Shown here piece by piece: positions 53,415-64,000 of a DNA stretch of 64,000 nt. Origin of the DNA: Thunnus maccoyii (Eukaryota > Chordata > Actinopteri > Scombriformes > Scombridae); assembly GCF_910596095.1 (NCBI RefSeq), contig NC_056548.1, positions 10,813,151 to 10,877,150 on the forward strand, read 5' to 3'. Below the pieces are notes generated by a model. That model saw nothing but the letters and a program-made list of their open reading frames with translations, did no database searches and was not told the DNA's origin. Position 1 is the stretch's first letter. Every line of letters begins with the position of its first letter. The translations under genes and the position numbers were made by a program.

Positions 53415-54589
53415 AGACATTTTTTTGCATTTCAAATCCAAGAAAGGATGAACATGGAAATGGAGAAGTTAACGACGCATATTCATCATCGTGAACACAT
53501 CAGTTTCCTTGTACCTAAAGTGCTGGTGGAACCACCATTTCACTGTGTGGATGGATGAAGTCTGTCAAGAGCTTAATACACCTTCATGGACCTCTTCCTT
53601 CCCTCGTTATAACATGTGTAACCTATTGTGAAACTGCATATAATGTAATCATCCCTTTCCTTCAGTCTGTCTGTTGTTTTTTTTTGTGCAGTTTTCTCCA
53701 TAAATATTAGCCGGCCAGATATTGTTGTCTACGTGAGTGCTTACTTCTACAACAAATACTTGTTTATTTTTTTTCCAGTTATCATTGAGCTATTTCTCTG
53801 CTATGTTCTTTTTGAAAACAGCACACTGACGCAGGGTTCATGTCTGGACCTGCCGCTTGACGGTTGTGGGATTCTTCAGTGCCAGAGAGGAATGATACTG
53901 TTCACGTCACAAGGTTTTTTTTCATTTCCTTGATCAAAGTTGTCACGCTGGATAGATCAGGGAGCCGTGACCTTTTTTTTGTGACAAAAAAATGTTTTCT
54001 CACTTTGACCCTTATTTATTTATGTGGATGGTTTTTGTTTTGAAATTTCTGCCACCACTCCCACACAGTGGCGGCAGATTGAATTTCATTTTTGGTGCAA
54101 CAGTGGAAAAAGGTTACCGTTTTTCCAGAGAAAGTTTCTTGTTACTCTGGATAATTGACACACCTTGCTGGCACCAGTCCGATAAATCTACCAGGTCGAT
54201 ATTCTCTTTGGTAGACAAATTGTGACCATCAGAGAACTGAAACACATCTTGTAACTTTAACTGCACTGTGAGTCCAGCTTATCTTTGTCACAGTTTTAAG
54301 GATCCTTATTCTTAAGAATATCTAAAATAACTGTGGGCACTTTTCATTGGATCTATTTTCTACCCAAGAAGTGGCCCATCTGGCAAATTATTCAGCAACA
54401 AGGACACTGATTCTGGAAAGCGATTGTTGAATTTATCAAATGTAGCTTCAGCTCTATGAGAACCACAAACAACTCCTTTCACCTGCAGTGTATTGACGTA
54501 ATGGCAGTCGCTCTATATAAGTTAGAAAATACAATTAAGTCTTTTGTAACTTGGATGAAACAAACCAAACCTTCGAGGCCCTTAGGTTC
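53415..54589. other. Intergenic sequence between plpp2 and tle5
   Basis: No gene, RNA or repeat boundary that I can support. Confidence 0.45.
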
Positions 54590-55145
54590 ATGATTTTCAA
54601 GCCATTCTTAAAATAATGGTCCCGTATGAACATTGAAACAGGTTTTGCTCGCTGTAATCATTGCTTCTATTCATACTGACCGGTTAGAAGATCCCCTTCA
54701 AATGCGCTCACAATGTAAGTGATGGGGGGGGGGGGGACAAAATCCACAGTCCTTGTTTTGAGCAGAAATGCATTTAAAAGTTTATCTGAAGATAACGTGA
54801 GGTTTCAGCCGCAGTTAGTCACATGAAGTGGATATCTTCCACAATTCCCCCTTTGTGTCTCGGCGGACAGCGTTTTCCTGTTCAGCTGCAGTGGAAGTAT
54901 AGAAACAAAAAGAGGGCATTTGGCACTAAAATGACACTACCTTTGGAAGATAGACTTGATTTGATTAACTTCAAATAAACTTTAAAATACATTTTTTGGA
55001 CAGGAGGACGACTGTGGGTTTCGTTCCGCATCACTTACATTGTAAGTGCATTATGAAGAGATCTTTTAATGTTCAGTATGAACAGGAGGAATGATTATGG
55101 CAAGAAAAACATGTCAGTGTTCGTTTTTGGACAGACTTATATCTG
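54590..55145 (+). mobile_element. Interspersed repeat family R, copy 3
   Basis: Same order of motifs as copies 1 and 2 (AGATCCCCTTCAAATGCGCT, GTAAGTGATGGGG, CTTACATTGTAAGTGCATTA, GAACAGGAGGAATGATTATG). It is more diverged and contains a G13 run at 54724-54736. It lies in the gap between the convergent plpp2 and tle5 ends. Confidence 0.6.
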
Positions 55146-55524
55146 GCAATGTCATGGTTAAGTGTTGAGTCATCCCATGAGAGGTTACTAATATGAAGGG
55201 AAGTCTATAATGCTTTTTAGTTTTTAACTAATGACTTGACTGCAATCAAATTCATTCCTCAAAACGCCAACTTGTATCTGAGTCAACTAGTAGGAGTACC
55301 AAACCTTTAACCACAAATGATTTCATCAAGCTGCTGAGGAAATGAATCAGACTAAACATTTTATCAGGCTCCTGAACGCTACATTTCATGACATCCAAGC
55401 TAATGAGCCAGCGTTAAAATGATTCAGATGCCCTTTCATGTTGTCGTTATTTCTAGAGAAGACTGTCGTTTCAGTCTTTTCCAGTTACCAGCCGAAGACA
55501 AATGACCACTTTTCAATCACATCT

Positions 55525-55530
55525 TTTATT
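55525..55530 (-). terminator. tle5: Probable distal polyadenylation signal, tle5
   Basis: TTTATT on the + strand reads AATAAA on the minus strand. It is the outermost such signal before the intergenic repeat. Other TTTATT copies inside the 3' region (for example near 57221) could serve shorter transcripts. Confidence 0.4.
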
Positions 55531-58500
55531 TGTAAGGCACCAGAGAAGCTTCCTTACTGCTAAAAGGTTGATTCATTCTCATTAGAGTACACAGTTGCTT
55601 GTTTACATCTTTTTTTTTTGTTTGTTTTTTGCCCCAGGTATCTTAAAATGAGACTGTGTTCATTAACACGTTAAACTGTTTTTTCTTTGCACGAAAAAAA
55701 AAAAACGGATAAAACATTTACAAACCTAGAAAACAATGTTAAGTGTTACTGCCTACTGAGAGAATGGGAGAGAAAAAACAGGAAAAAACGACATGGTATA
55801 CAACATTGTGCCTCTCTTACTGTAGGCTTGTAATGCACACATACAACACCAAAGTCTTCCATGATACACACACGTTAAAAAGCAGCTTTGAAACATACAA
55901 AAATGCTTTAAAAAATATGTATATTGATATATTCATATGTATACAAATTGGCCCTTCACAGCAAAAACAAACACACATACCATTCATATGTCTGAGTTTT
56001 GCCAAGGAGGTTTTCTACGGAGACGGACGTCAGCATAAAGAGTGCGAAGGACTAACAAATCTGTTCTCGCACTCTCTATATCGAAGTCACATCTCCAGGG
56101 AGGGAAACTCTTCAGCTGCCTCCCCCCCCTCCAACACTAGCACAGACAGGAAGAAGAAGAACAAAAAAAAAAACAAAACAAAAAAAAAAGAGCACTGAGC
56201 CACAACTTAAGTGCTTTTTAAAATAATACAGAGAAAAGGTGTAAGCTCTGATTGCGGACGTGCTCAGACATTTAAAGGTGGGTTGTCAAAGCTCTGGGAA
56301 GCAGTCACATTACAGGGGAATAACAGCAGTGTACCGATGGTCGGCCCACAGTCGGGAATCGAAGACAAAAAGAGGATAACAGACTGACCTGGACCTCTTT
56401 AGACCTCTTTTTTTTTTTTAGCTTTGTAGACAGTCTTGTGAGTGTGACGTCATACTGATGGTCAATGAGAGAGCACTGCTGCCCTCTGCTGCCTTAAATG
56501 TGAACACACTTATTTCCGCTGCGTCCCAATTCCATACTAACTGCTTACATCATGTACTATTTTTAATAGTATACCGTTTCTGCAGTTTGTATACAAGAAA
56601 TAAACATTTAATAGCTCTGTACTAACAAGAAATGATACATGTGGTCTAGAGTGGGCGTCAGTTAAACTCCGACTTTAGATTGACACTGAAACTTATAGAG
56701 AAGACAGAAAAAAATGTTGTTTTTTTTTTCAAAATAAAAGTTCCCGGAGCTGTTCCACCACCGTCTGCATCTATGTTTTCCTGTTCTGAGCAGCTCCTCA
56801 ATTTCCTTTATGCATTGCGGGAATAGGTGATCAACAGCACACTCAAAAATCTAGTTGTTTAATTTTGTACAGTAGTCGTGCATGTAAATGACTGTTTTGA
56901 GTTTACTTTGTTTTCTCACTTTTGCACTGTGAACACGCTACATACACAACATATTGTGTAGCATGATGTCCATACACGAGCCTGACCAGACCTCTAAATC
57001 ACCTCCTACATCTAAGAGGTTTTTTTAACAATTCAAATACTGAATGTTAAAAAAAAAAGAAAATGAAAAATAGAAAACAGTCTGATTATGAGGCTATGTT
57101 CACACTATAAAAGTGACAAAAGTCAGTGTACTCGAATAGGGCTGCGTGAAAAGGTAAAAATCGTTGTCACCATATTAATAGATGTCACCAGATAGCAAGT
57201 ATTATATATTACATCCATTCTTTATTAACTTTTTTGCGAAAAAATAATATTAATTACAGCTGCTCAGAGTCATTACTTTGGACAACAGACACGATCAAAT
57301 CACAATATGATTTTGTTTAAATTCGATCTGCAGTAGCACAGATTTGTCAGGACGTGCACTAAATCCATTGATTTGATTGAGCTGTTAATGATGGACACAA
57401 TTTAATGCACAAAGGAAACGGAGGAGCTGCTCACAGGTCACAACCATTTGAGAAGTCGTCCTTGGAAACTGTTTGGAAGAGGGCAGGCACTTTCAAAAAT
57501 ACTAGGCAAGTGATTGAACGAACCATCTATCACCATCTATCACGGGCTAACTTCTCACTGTCGTGACACCTAAACCACAGCCGTAGCTGCCAGTAGTTCC
57601 TCATAGGACACTGATTGGTCCAAACCACTGCGGGTTTGACCACAAGCCTGACGAGAAGCCTGACGAGATGGATTCTTGCGTGATCTTGCGAATCCAGCTG
57701 CCTCGCAAGGTAAGCAAAATGGTAAGAAGGCTCAGACGAGATATCAGACAACGAAAAGTTGAATCGTTTTTCTCTTTCCATGTTAAGTTGACATTCAAAA
57801 ATCTCTGTGATGTCTGTCAGTATCATTTCCTGTTAGTACAGAACACTACATTCATTTCTTGAATATCAAAAGACAAAAAAAGTATACTGTCAATACTATA
57901 CAGAATTAGTATGTAGTATGAAATTAGGGCACACCTTTAAAAAAAAAAAAAAGAAAAAGAAAGGAAAAAGAAGCTCTAACTTTATATGAAACAGGACATA
58001 AGAATTTGGTCGTAAGCACAAATTCTCACTGTGAGAATCTTGTTATAATGTGTTGTTTTCTGAGGGGACGCTTGTTTGCTTACAGAGCTTTAGCAACTCA
58101 CCCAGGACACATTCTTCATCAAAATAAGCGTAAATAAAAAAAAAAAAAAAAGGAGAAGGTTTTCCCCTTGACAGTCACGCACAAGTTAGACAAGACAGGA
58201 AAAAGACAGGTGCTTGATACAGTATCAGTATAAACTGAAGTGCTCGGCTAACTTGCAGAAATACAGTACTCTGTCTGTCTTGTACGACCGTCTGGCTCTG
58301 AAGTTTAGATCCTGTTCAAGTTTGTCTTGGTCGGTTAAAGAGTGGAAAAGCACGGGGGTGGGGGGGGGGGGGGGGGGAGGCAGGAGGAAGGCAGGGCGAG
58401 GAAAATACAAAAGGTGCTTCAAGAAAAAAAAAAAAAAAAAGAAGTTAAATTAAACAAGTGTTTTCTTCTTTCCAAATCACATTCACTCGAGCACACACAG

Positions 58501-59625
58501 ACACATTTTTTGAATGTCTAATTAGCCGGTAACTTCACGAAAAACAACATGTGAAAATAAAGTCAATTTTTTTTTTTTCAGAGCTTAAATTCTTGTAATT
58601 TAAAGACAAGTCATGGTCGACACCATGTAGCGCGCGTAGCAGCAGCTAGGCCTATGAAAACACAAATTAACCCCCAAGCTGGATATACTACAATTTGTAC
58701 AAACTATAGGTTTTCAATGGAATAAAATCCCGTTCATTTGGGATTGAGGTACACAGCTGAGTGGATGCATCCAGTGGTTGGTCATTTGAAAAAGCAAAAA
58801 TGGTTAAGAGTCAGGTGGTTTAAGTTTGATGGGCTTGAATACACCTGACAAGCGAAATGTCCCTTTAAAAAAAAACAAAAAAAAACAAAAAAAAAACCCC
58901 ATCCCATTTCATTTCAGATGAAGATTTGCCTCCAAGTGCATAAAAGCACAACGTCACTGTCCAAACAGCTCCGGTCAACATTTTCAGGAAGCTTTGAAAA
59001 AAGGTGATGGAGCTTTTGTACATTACAAATGGAGGGAAATGAGTTCGAGGGAACAGCGATGTTACTGTAACTGGCAGACGGGGGATCAGTGAGGAAAAAA
59101 ACCAAAAAAAAACCAGCGGGACTTAAAAGGAAGTGAGAAAAAAACCCAAAAAAACCTCACCAAAAACAGATCTGATAACAAAAACAAGTCAGAAAAATAA
59201 ACCTGTGAGAGGCAGATCCATGTAAGGGAGACTGCTGTTAGCTTTTCATCCTCAACTCTCGTTCCAAATGGGAAAACATTTATCTTGGTTAAGCCTAACA
59301 ACAGTGGCTTACACTAAAAAAAGCATCTGTTTAAAGTCTAGAAGCCTGAACTGAGTCTATCACCACTAAATAATATGAACATTTAACTCTCACTTTCAGC
59401 CGTTCAGCAGTTTCGTTCTCAGCACATCCAAATGATTCCTAAGTTTCAACTCCTTGCTTGTCATCATCCCTGCAGTTACTCTTTTACATCACCACTCAGC
59501 AGACAGGCAGCCGGACTTACATCAATCTCCATTTACAGTTACAGATTTACCTTTCTATCCCCCCCCCTCCCCACCCCCACCCCCAAACAACACCCCACCC
59601 TCCAAACCTTCTCGCTGTGTTCCTA
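55531..59625 (-). other. tle5: tle5 3' untranslated region (inferred)
   Basis: About 4 kb with no other gene follows the tle5 stop. In the transcript sense it is rich in long U runs, and it has one C-rich run (58354-58377). The full extent depends on which polyadenylation signal is used; some of this may be intergenic. Confidence 0.45.
58354..58377 (-). repeat. G/C homopolymer tract in the tle5 3' region
   Basis: On the + strand GGGGG, T, then 18 G, followed by a G-rich stretch to about 58400. In the tle5 transcript this is a C-rich tract, a type of site that poly(C)-binding proteins recognise. Confidence 0.85.
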
Positions 59626-62600
59626 CTAGTCTGACTTATCCCCGTCCTCTCCTCTGGGCGCTCTCTCCGCGGCTTCTCTGGCCTTGTCCTCTTTCACCGC
59701 CTGGGCCTGGCCGTGGGAGTAGTTGGCCAGGATGGAGGAGAGGGAGAGCAGGCCGGAGCTGGAGGAGACGGCGGGCAGGGTGGGAGGGGTGAGGCCCAGG
59801 GGCAGCGGGGTCACAGGCAGGGCCAGGCCCTGGAGCTGGGACAGGTGTTGCACCTGCAGCTGTTGCTAAAAAAACAAACAAACAGGCGATAAAAAAGGCA
59901 GCGAGTTAATACGTTATATGAGTTTTCTACGTGTACACGTAAACAAACGTCATGTGATGTTTGTGTAGCATGGACTATGGACTGGGATGAATCATGTCTA
60001 CATTGAGGGACGCCGCTCTAACCAGCTGTGGTTGTGCTACAGCTCCGACACGTCACTGCTGTGGTTCTCAAATCCACAGGAAGCGTTTAAGAAGAAGAGC
60101 GTCGAAAGCGGGCTCTTCTTCAGCCGCCATATTTCTAATAATGTTTAGAGTTGTTGCTGATATTTGTTGTTACATAAGGGTTGAATTTACATTTGCAGCT
60201 CATTAATGATTGCAGGAAAAAGAAGAAAAAACATCATGCCAGGCCTGGGCTAATGCAAGTAAGATGCATTTTACAAGACAGTAGTTTTCTGTTTCTATGG
60301 GGGTTTTTTAGAAATGTGTTTTTAAAATTACAGATACTTTGTGGCTTTACTTGTTCAGACTGGTTTTAATCACTGTGCACAGCGCATTGTCTCAGTTTGT
60401 ATCTTTTTTTCCTGAGGAGTGTATATTAGAAGGAAAACTGTAGCCGTGCTTCTCCTGCTTCACAGACTTTGAATGAGAAGTGACATAAAGAACTTTAAAT
60501 CATTAAATATTACATTCCTGTCAATTATATAAAAATACACCCAGTGTATGAAGATAGCGGATTAGAGAAAACAGCATGAGCAAGCATGATGCTCCGGTGG
60601 ATATTACCACACCGGTCTGAGTGACAGAGGATTGTCTCTGGCAGCAGCGATTGTGCCAGAATGCAACACAGACGTGTTTGGTGGACGTTGGCGCGGGGGG
60701 ACGACATGAGACAGCAGAATTGCGATCAGTAACTCATTCATGCATCTCACCCGTATGATGGAGTTCATCTCAGGTGGTGTGACCTGCTTGGCTCTTTCTA
60801 TAGCGCCCATAACTTGCTGCTGATGCTGGAACAAAGACAACACACGGTCATAAACAGCTTAGCGAGTGACAGAGTGAAAACTGAAGAACAAGAGAGGACA
60901 AGTGAACAGTCAGTCGCTTCAGATTTGCTAGTCACATATAATAATAATAATAATATTAATAGATAAATATTAAAATATTAAGCTTGTCAAGGAAAACACT
61001 TTCTCGCGTGATTGTTTCTCAGTATATTCAGCAGGAAAAAAGACTCTCAGGCTGAGGTCGATGTCAGTGTCGTTACCTCCTGTGACAGGAAAGGCAGCAC
61101 CTGAGCACAGATCCCATTCAGTCTCTTCACTATTTCAGCCTGAAAAAAAACAGAAGATAAAAAAAAAAAAAAAAAGAGGTCAGACCAGGACACTAGCACA
61201 GCTGGGACACTAGTAGGAGGATTATTGGAGGCTTTGATTACCTGTTTATGCATTTCAATGTTCAGCCCATATGACATTTCATAGTACTGTAACAAAGGGA
61301 GGAAGAGACAAAAATTATAGGTGGGTGAAGTCATAGCATCTGTTTCAATTAGTCTATTGATAGTTGATCAAAATCAAATTATTTTGATAATGGATTAGTA
61401 ATTTTTCAAGCAAAAATGCAAAACATTTGATGGTTCCAGCTTCTCTAATGTGACAACTTGCTGCTTTTCATGCTCTTTCTTGGTCCAAATAATAGTAAAT
61501 CAAGAAAAAGACACACATGGTGATAGTAAATTAAACATAACACACAATACAAGTGCAGTCAAAGCCAAATATGACTGCTAATAACACTGTGGTGAGCGCT
61601 TTCACACATGCAAAGGAGAAGCAGTAAAATATGTCAGCAGCAAAAGAAGAAAACACAAAAGAACAAAGGTAAAATTCAACAGTGCCATTTGATAAGTGCT
61701 TTGGTTTATTACAGGAACTGTGATTCAACAGATAAAAAGCCACATCTGACTGACAACTCACAGACTTACCATGATATAGTGACGCTGCATCTCTGACTTT
61801 TCAGAAGCCAGTTTATCACACTCCAACTTCAAACTAGTTAAAGAGAATATAAAGAAGCAGAAGAGGTCAATTTACAACTCAATTTTGTCTGTTGGATTAA
61901 AAAAAACCCATTACGAATAATGATGTCCTCTTATAAAACAAAAAACATATATTTTCCAGCATATTTTGGTTTGCAGTAACTTTCCGAAACCTCTGACATA
62001 AACGCCCACTTTTTTACAGCTTCTGACTCGGTGTGTGAAGGTGAGAAAGTAAGCTGGGTTTCACTTTGACTTTGTGTTTCTCTCACTTTTCATGTGTCCA
62101 ACCAAGTGCGACACTACAGATGCCTTCAAAGAAAGATATGTGCACCTGAAACTGTGCGTCTGTTCACAACAGCTATAAATACTTTTGCTTTTTAACCAAC
62201 TAATAAAGGCCCGCCTAGAAAAAAAAAAACAAATCACTATCAGTTTGAGTGTACGCTATATTTAGAATACTTTCGCCGCTTCGCCTTGCCGCAACAACGC
62301 TTTCTGACTCAAACAGCGAATCTGCAGCATAAAACGGGGCACGGCGGGATATGAATGTTCCACAGTTGAGAAAAAGTAGTGTCAAAGGAAAGCGCTGAAA
62401 ATCTGATGGCGAGGTAAAGCAGTGAAAATATTCTAAACATAGTGAACACTAAAACTGATAATGATATTTTTAGGTTGGCCTTTATTCAGGTGGCTAAAAT
62501 ACAACTGCAGGTGATACACTGACTACAGTCATACAACCCCACTTCAAAAAAATGCAAACTATCCCTTTAAGTCAATTGTAGTTGCTGTAATTGTGAAATA

Positions 62601-62812
62601 TGGAGAAAATGTTTATGACTGAATGTATTTTGGAGACAACTTCTGGTAACTGACTGTACTGATGTGTTGGCATATTGGTGAAATAATCATTTTGACTGTG
62701 TGTTGTGTGTCTACCTGTGGTATTGTGCTTGGAGGAACTGGAACTCATCCTTGATGCGGTCACAGGAGTCAGAAGTGGTGAACTTGAGAGGTTGACTGGA
62801 CTGGGAGGATGC
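59626..62812 (-). CDS. tle5: TLE family member 5 (AES), short Groucho-type co-regulator, 5' end outside window
   Basis: Minus-strand exons, in transcript order: 62812-62715, 61833-61770, 61286-61242, 61139-61077, 60825-60751 and 59865-59626. They join in phase to 194 codons plus stop TAG. The product carries the Groucho/TLE Q domain ([18 protein letters not shown], then [37 protein letters not shown] and [19 protein letters not shown]), a leucine-rich coiled coil for tetramer formation. A short Gly/Pro-type region follows, ending in DGDKSD. It then stops, without the WD40 propeller of TLE1-4. That ending and length identify TLE5/AES, a nuclear protein that binds TLEs and transcription factors and modulates Wnt and Notch output. 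The start codon exon (about 9 residues in human) lies beyond 62812, probably beyond the window. The first visible exon begins in phase 0 after an acceptor. Confidence 0.93.
61330..61515. mobile_element. Fragment of the ATCGATTA-type repeat
   Basis: TTGATAGTTGATCAAAATCA, TAATGGATTAGTAATTTTTC and CAGCTTCTCTAATGTGACA follow the order of the repeat seen at 13372-13665. It lies in a tle5 intron. Confidence 0.45.
61871..62714 (-). other. tle5 intron between the first two visible exons
   Basis: No coding exon between 61833 and 62715; AT-rich and unassigned. Confidence 0.5.
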
Positions 62813-62851
62813 CTGGGAAACAAGAACAGAATAATATGAATATTAGTCATA

Positions 62852-62854
<3 letters not shown>

Positions 62855-62887
<33 letters not shown>

Positions 62888-62910
62888 GGCCTAAAATACA
62901 TTGACATTTG

Positions 62911-62941
<31 letters not shown>
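62855..62941. repeat. Inverted (AC)n / (GT)n pair
   Basis: An AC tract (62855-62883) and a TG tract (62915-62941) face each other across a 31-nt spacer. The two arms are exact complements. They lie in the tle5 intron upstream of the first visible exon. Confidence 0.9.
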
Positions 62942-64000
62942 CCTGCTGCTGAAAAAACCTGATGATGAATGTGTGTTTGTATTTGTTTAGAAATAGCAGT
63001 TTAACCTCTGAGATTAACCCTTTGAGAAGACACATTAGAAGATAAGAAGATGAAGGTCAGCCTTAATAGGGTTTCATGTCCGGGTTTGACGGCATAAAAC
63101 AAGATAAAAAAAAGAAAAAAAAGGAGGCAGTATGTTTGACTAATAGCGCACTACAACTATCAAGCAATTATCTAAACAAACAAAGATTTCTTCTACAGCT
63201 GTCTTTGACACGCTGATATGCAACATCTGTCTGCTCTTTCAGCAACACAAAATGTGGTGATTGAGGAAATGTGTTTACAGAAGCCGAGATTAAAATTTGC
63301 CCGTGTTGGCTGGCCATATGTGAGAGGTATTTAGAGGCTCTGCATTAGAAGTCCGGTTATGTATAGACTACACTTAAACCATCAGTCCAAAACTGTAATC
63401 CTGGGTTTAATCTGGTGCCCTGAACCTCATTACTCTCTAAATAAGTGGCACAAGGGCAAGGGGGGTTTCCAGTGGGATTATGAGACTAAACAGAGAGGAA
63501 GCATCACCCAGTTACACAGAGGTCGAAGCTCATCCTGCATCCAGAATACACCATGCACAAGTTTAATATGTTTCGGAACAAAAATCCATTATTAGCAGAT
63601 TCACTGAGTAGTTGAACAACAGTAAATTTAATTTGGGAATCGATGAATCCTTAAGTCATTTATCAAACAAAAATTCTAAACAATTGCTGGAACTTTGAGC
63701 TGAGGAAATCTGTAGACATGTTTCCCTTTTTTCTAACATATTAGATACTAGACGATTAATACATTTTTCAGATCAATTGATAAAAAAAACAAAACACAAA
63801 AACATTATTGGCAGCTAGAGCTTCAATTTAGAGTTATTTATCAAGGAAAAATACTAAATATTCATTGTTACCTGCTTCTCAAAATTATATAATGTTTTTA
63901 TATCATTATAAATGATGAAATCTTGGTTTTGAAATGCTGCTCAGACAAAACAGGTTATTTGAGGGCACTGGGTAATCGTGACAGGCATTTTTTCACTATT
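62942..64000 (-). other. tle5 5' intron sequence to the window edge
   Basis: No further TLE5 exon could be recognised; an ATCGATTA-type repeat fragment lies near 63740-63890. The promoter and start codon must be further right. Confidence 0.45.

Noticed and set aside
55743-56198. 151-codon + strand ORF
   Set aside because: Antisense to the tle5 3' region, ends in a low-complexity Lys stretch from A runs, no domain.

Overview
This window looks like nuclear DNA of a teleost fish, probably a spiny-rayed (percomorph) species. The genes are split by introns with GT/AG borders and teleost-like spacing. The non-coding DNA carries palindromic MITEs, a tRNA-derived SINE and many CA/GT microsatellites. 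No prokaryotic operon, CRISPR array or plasmid/phage signal was seen. All exon borders were assigned by eye from splice sites, reading phase and protein similarity recalled from known families; no alignment or transcript data were available.

Layout, left to right. (1) 1-330: possible last exon of an unidentified upstream gene. (2) 2343-7083 (+): shd, an SH2 adaptor of the SHB family, seven coding exons, 416 aa. (3) 9893-14427 (+): spmap2 (THEG), a sperm protein, six coding exons, 236 aa. (4) 17982-30390 (+): a class I cytokine receptor of the gp130/IL-12R group, closest to IL27RA (WSX-1), 14 coding exons, 828 aa, with a probable non-coding exon near 15600. (5) 34475-52595 (+): plpp2, a six-helix lipid phosphate phosphatase, six coding exons, 286 aa, with a first intron of about 14.7 kb. 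(6) 62812-59626 (-): tle5 (AES), the short Groucho/TLE co-regulator, six coding exons visible, its first exon(s) beyond the right edge. plpp2 and tle5 converge tail to tail.

The five genes do not form one pathway. What joins them is linkage: the human counterparts SHD, THEG, PLPP2 and TLE5 lie in 19p13.3 and IL27RA in 19p13.12, so the window is a piece of the fish segment equivalent to human 19p. All five reading frames are open across every splice junction, with no frameshift or stop, so all look functional.

The most striking non-genic signals are: a 71-nt near-perfect hairpin in plpp2 intron 1 (43233-43303); a roughly 245-bp foldback in shd intron 6 whose arms carry a hammerhead-like core (5529-5772); two RFX-type X-boxes at spmap2, one lying over the start codon; an inverted (AC)n/(GT)n pair in a tle5 intron; and a repeat cluster with a duplicated block in plpp2 intron 1.
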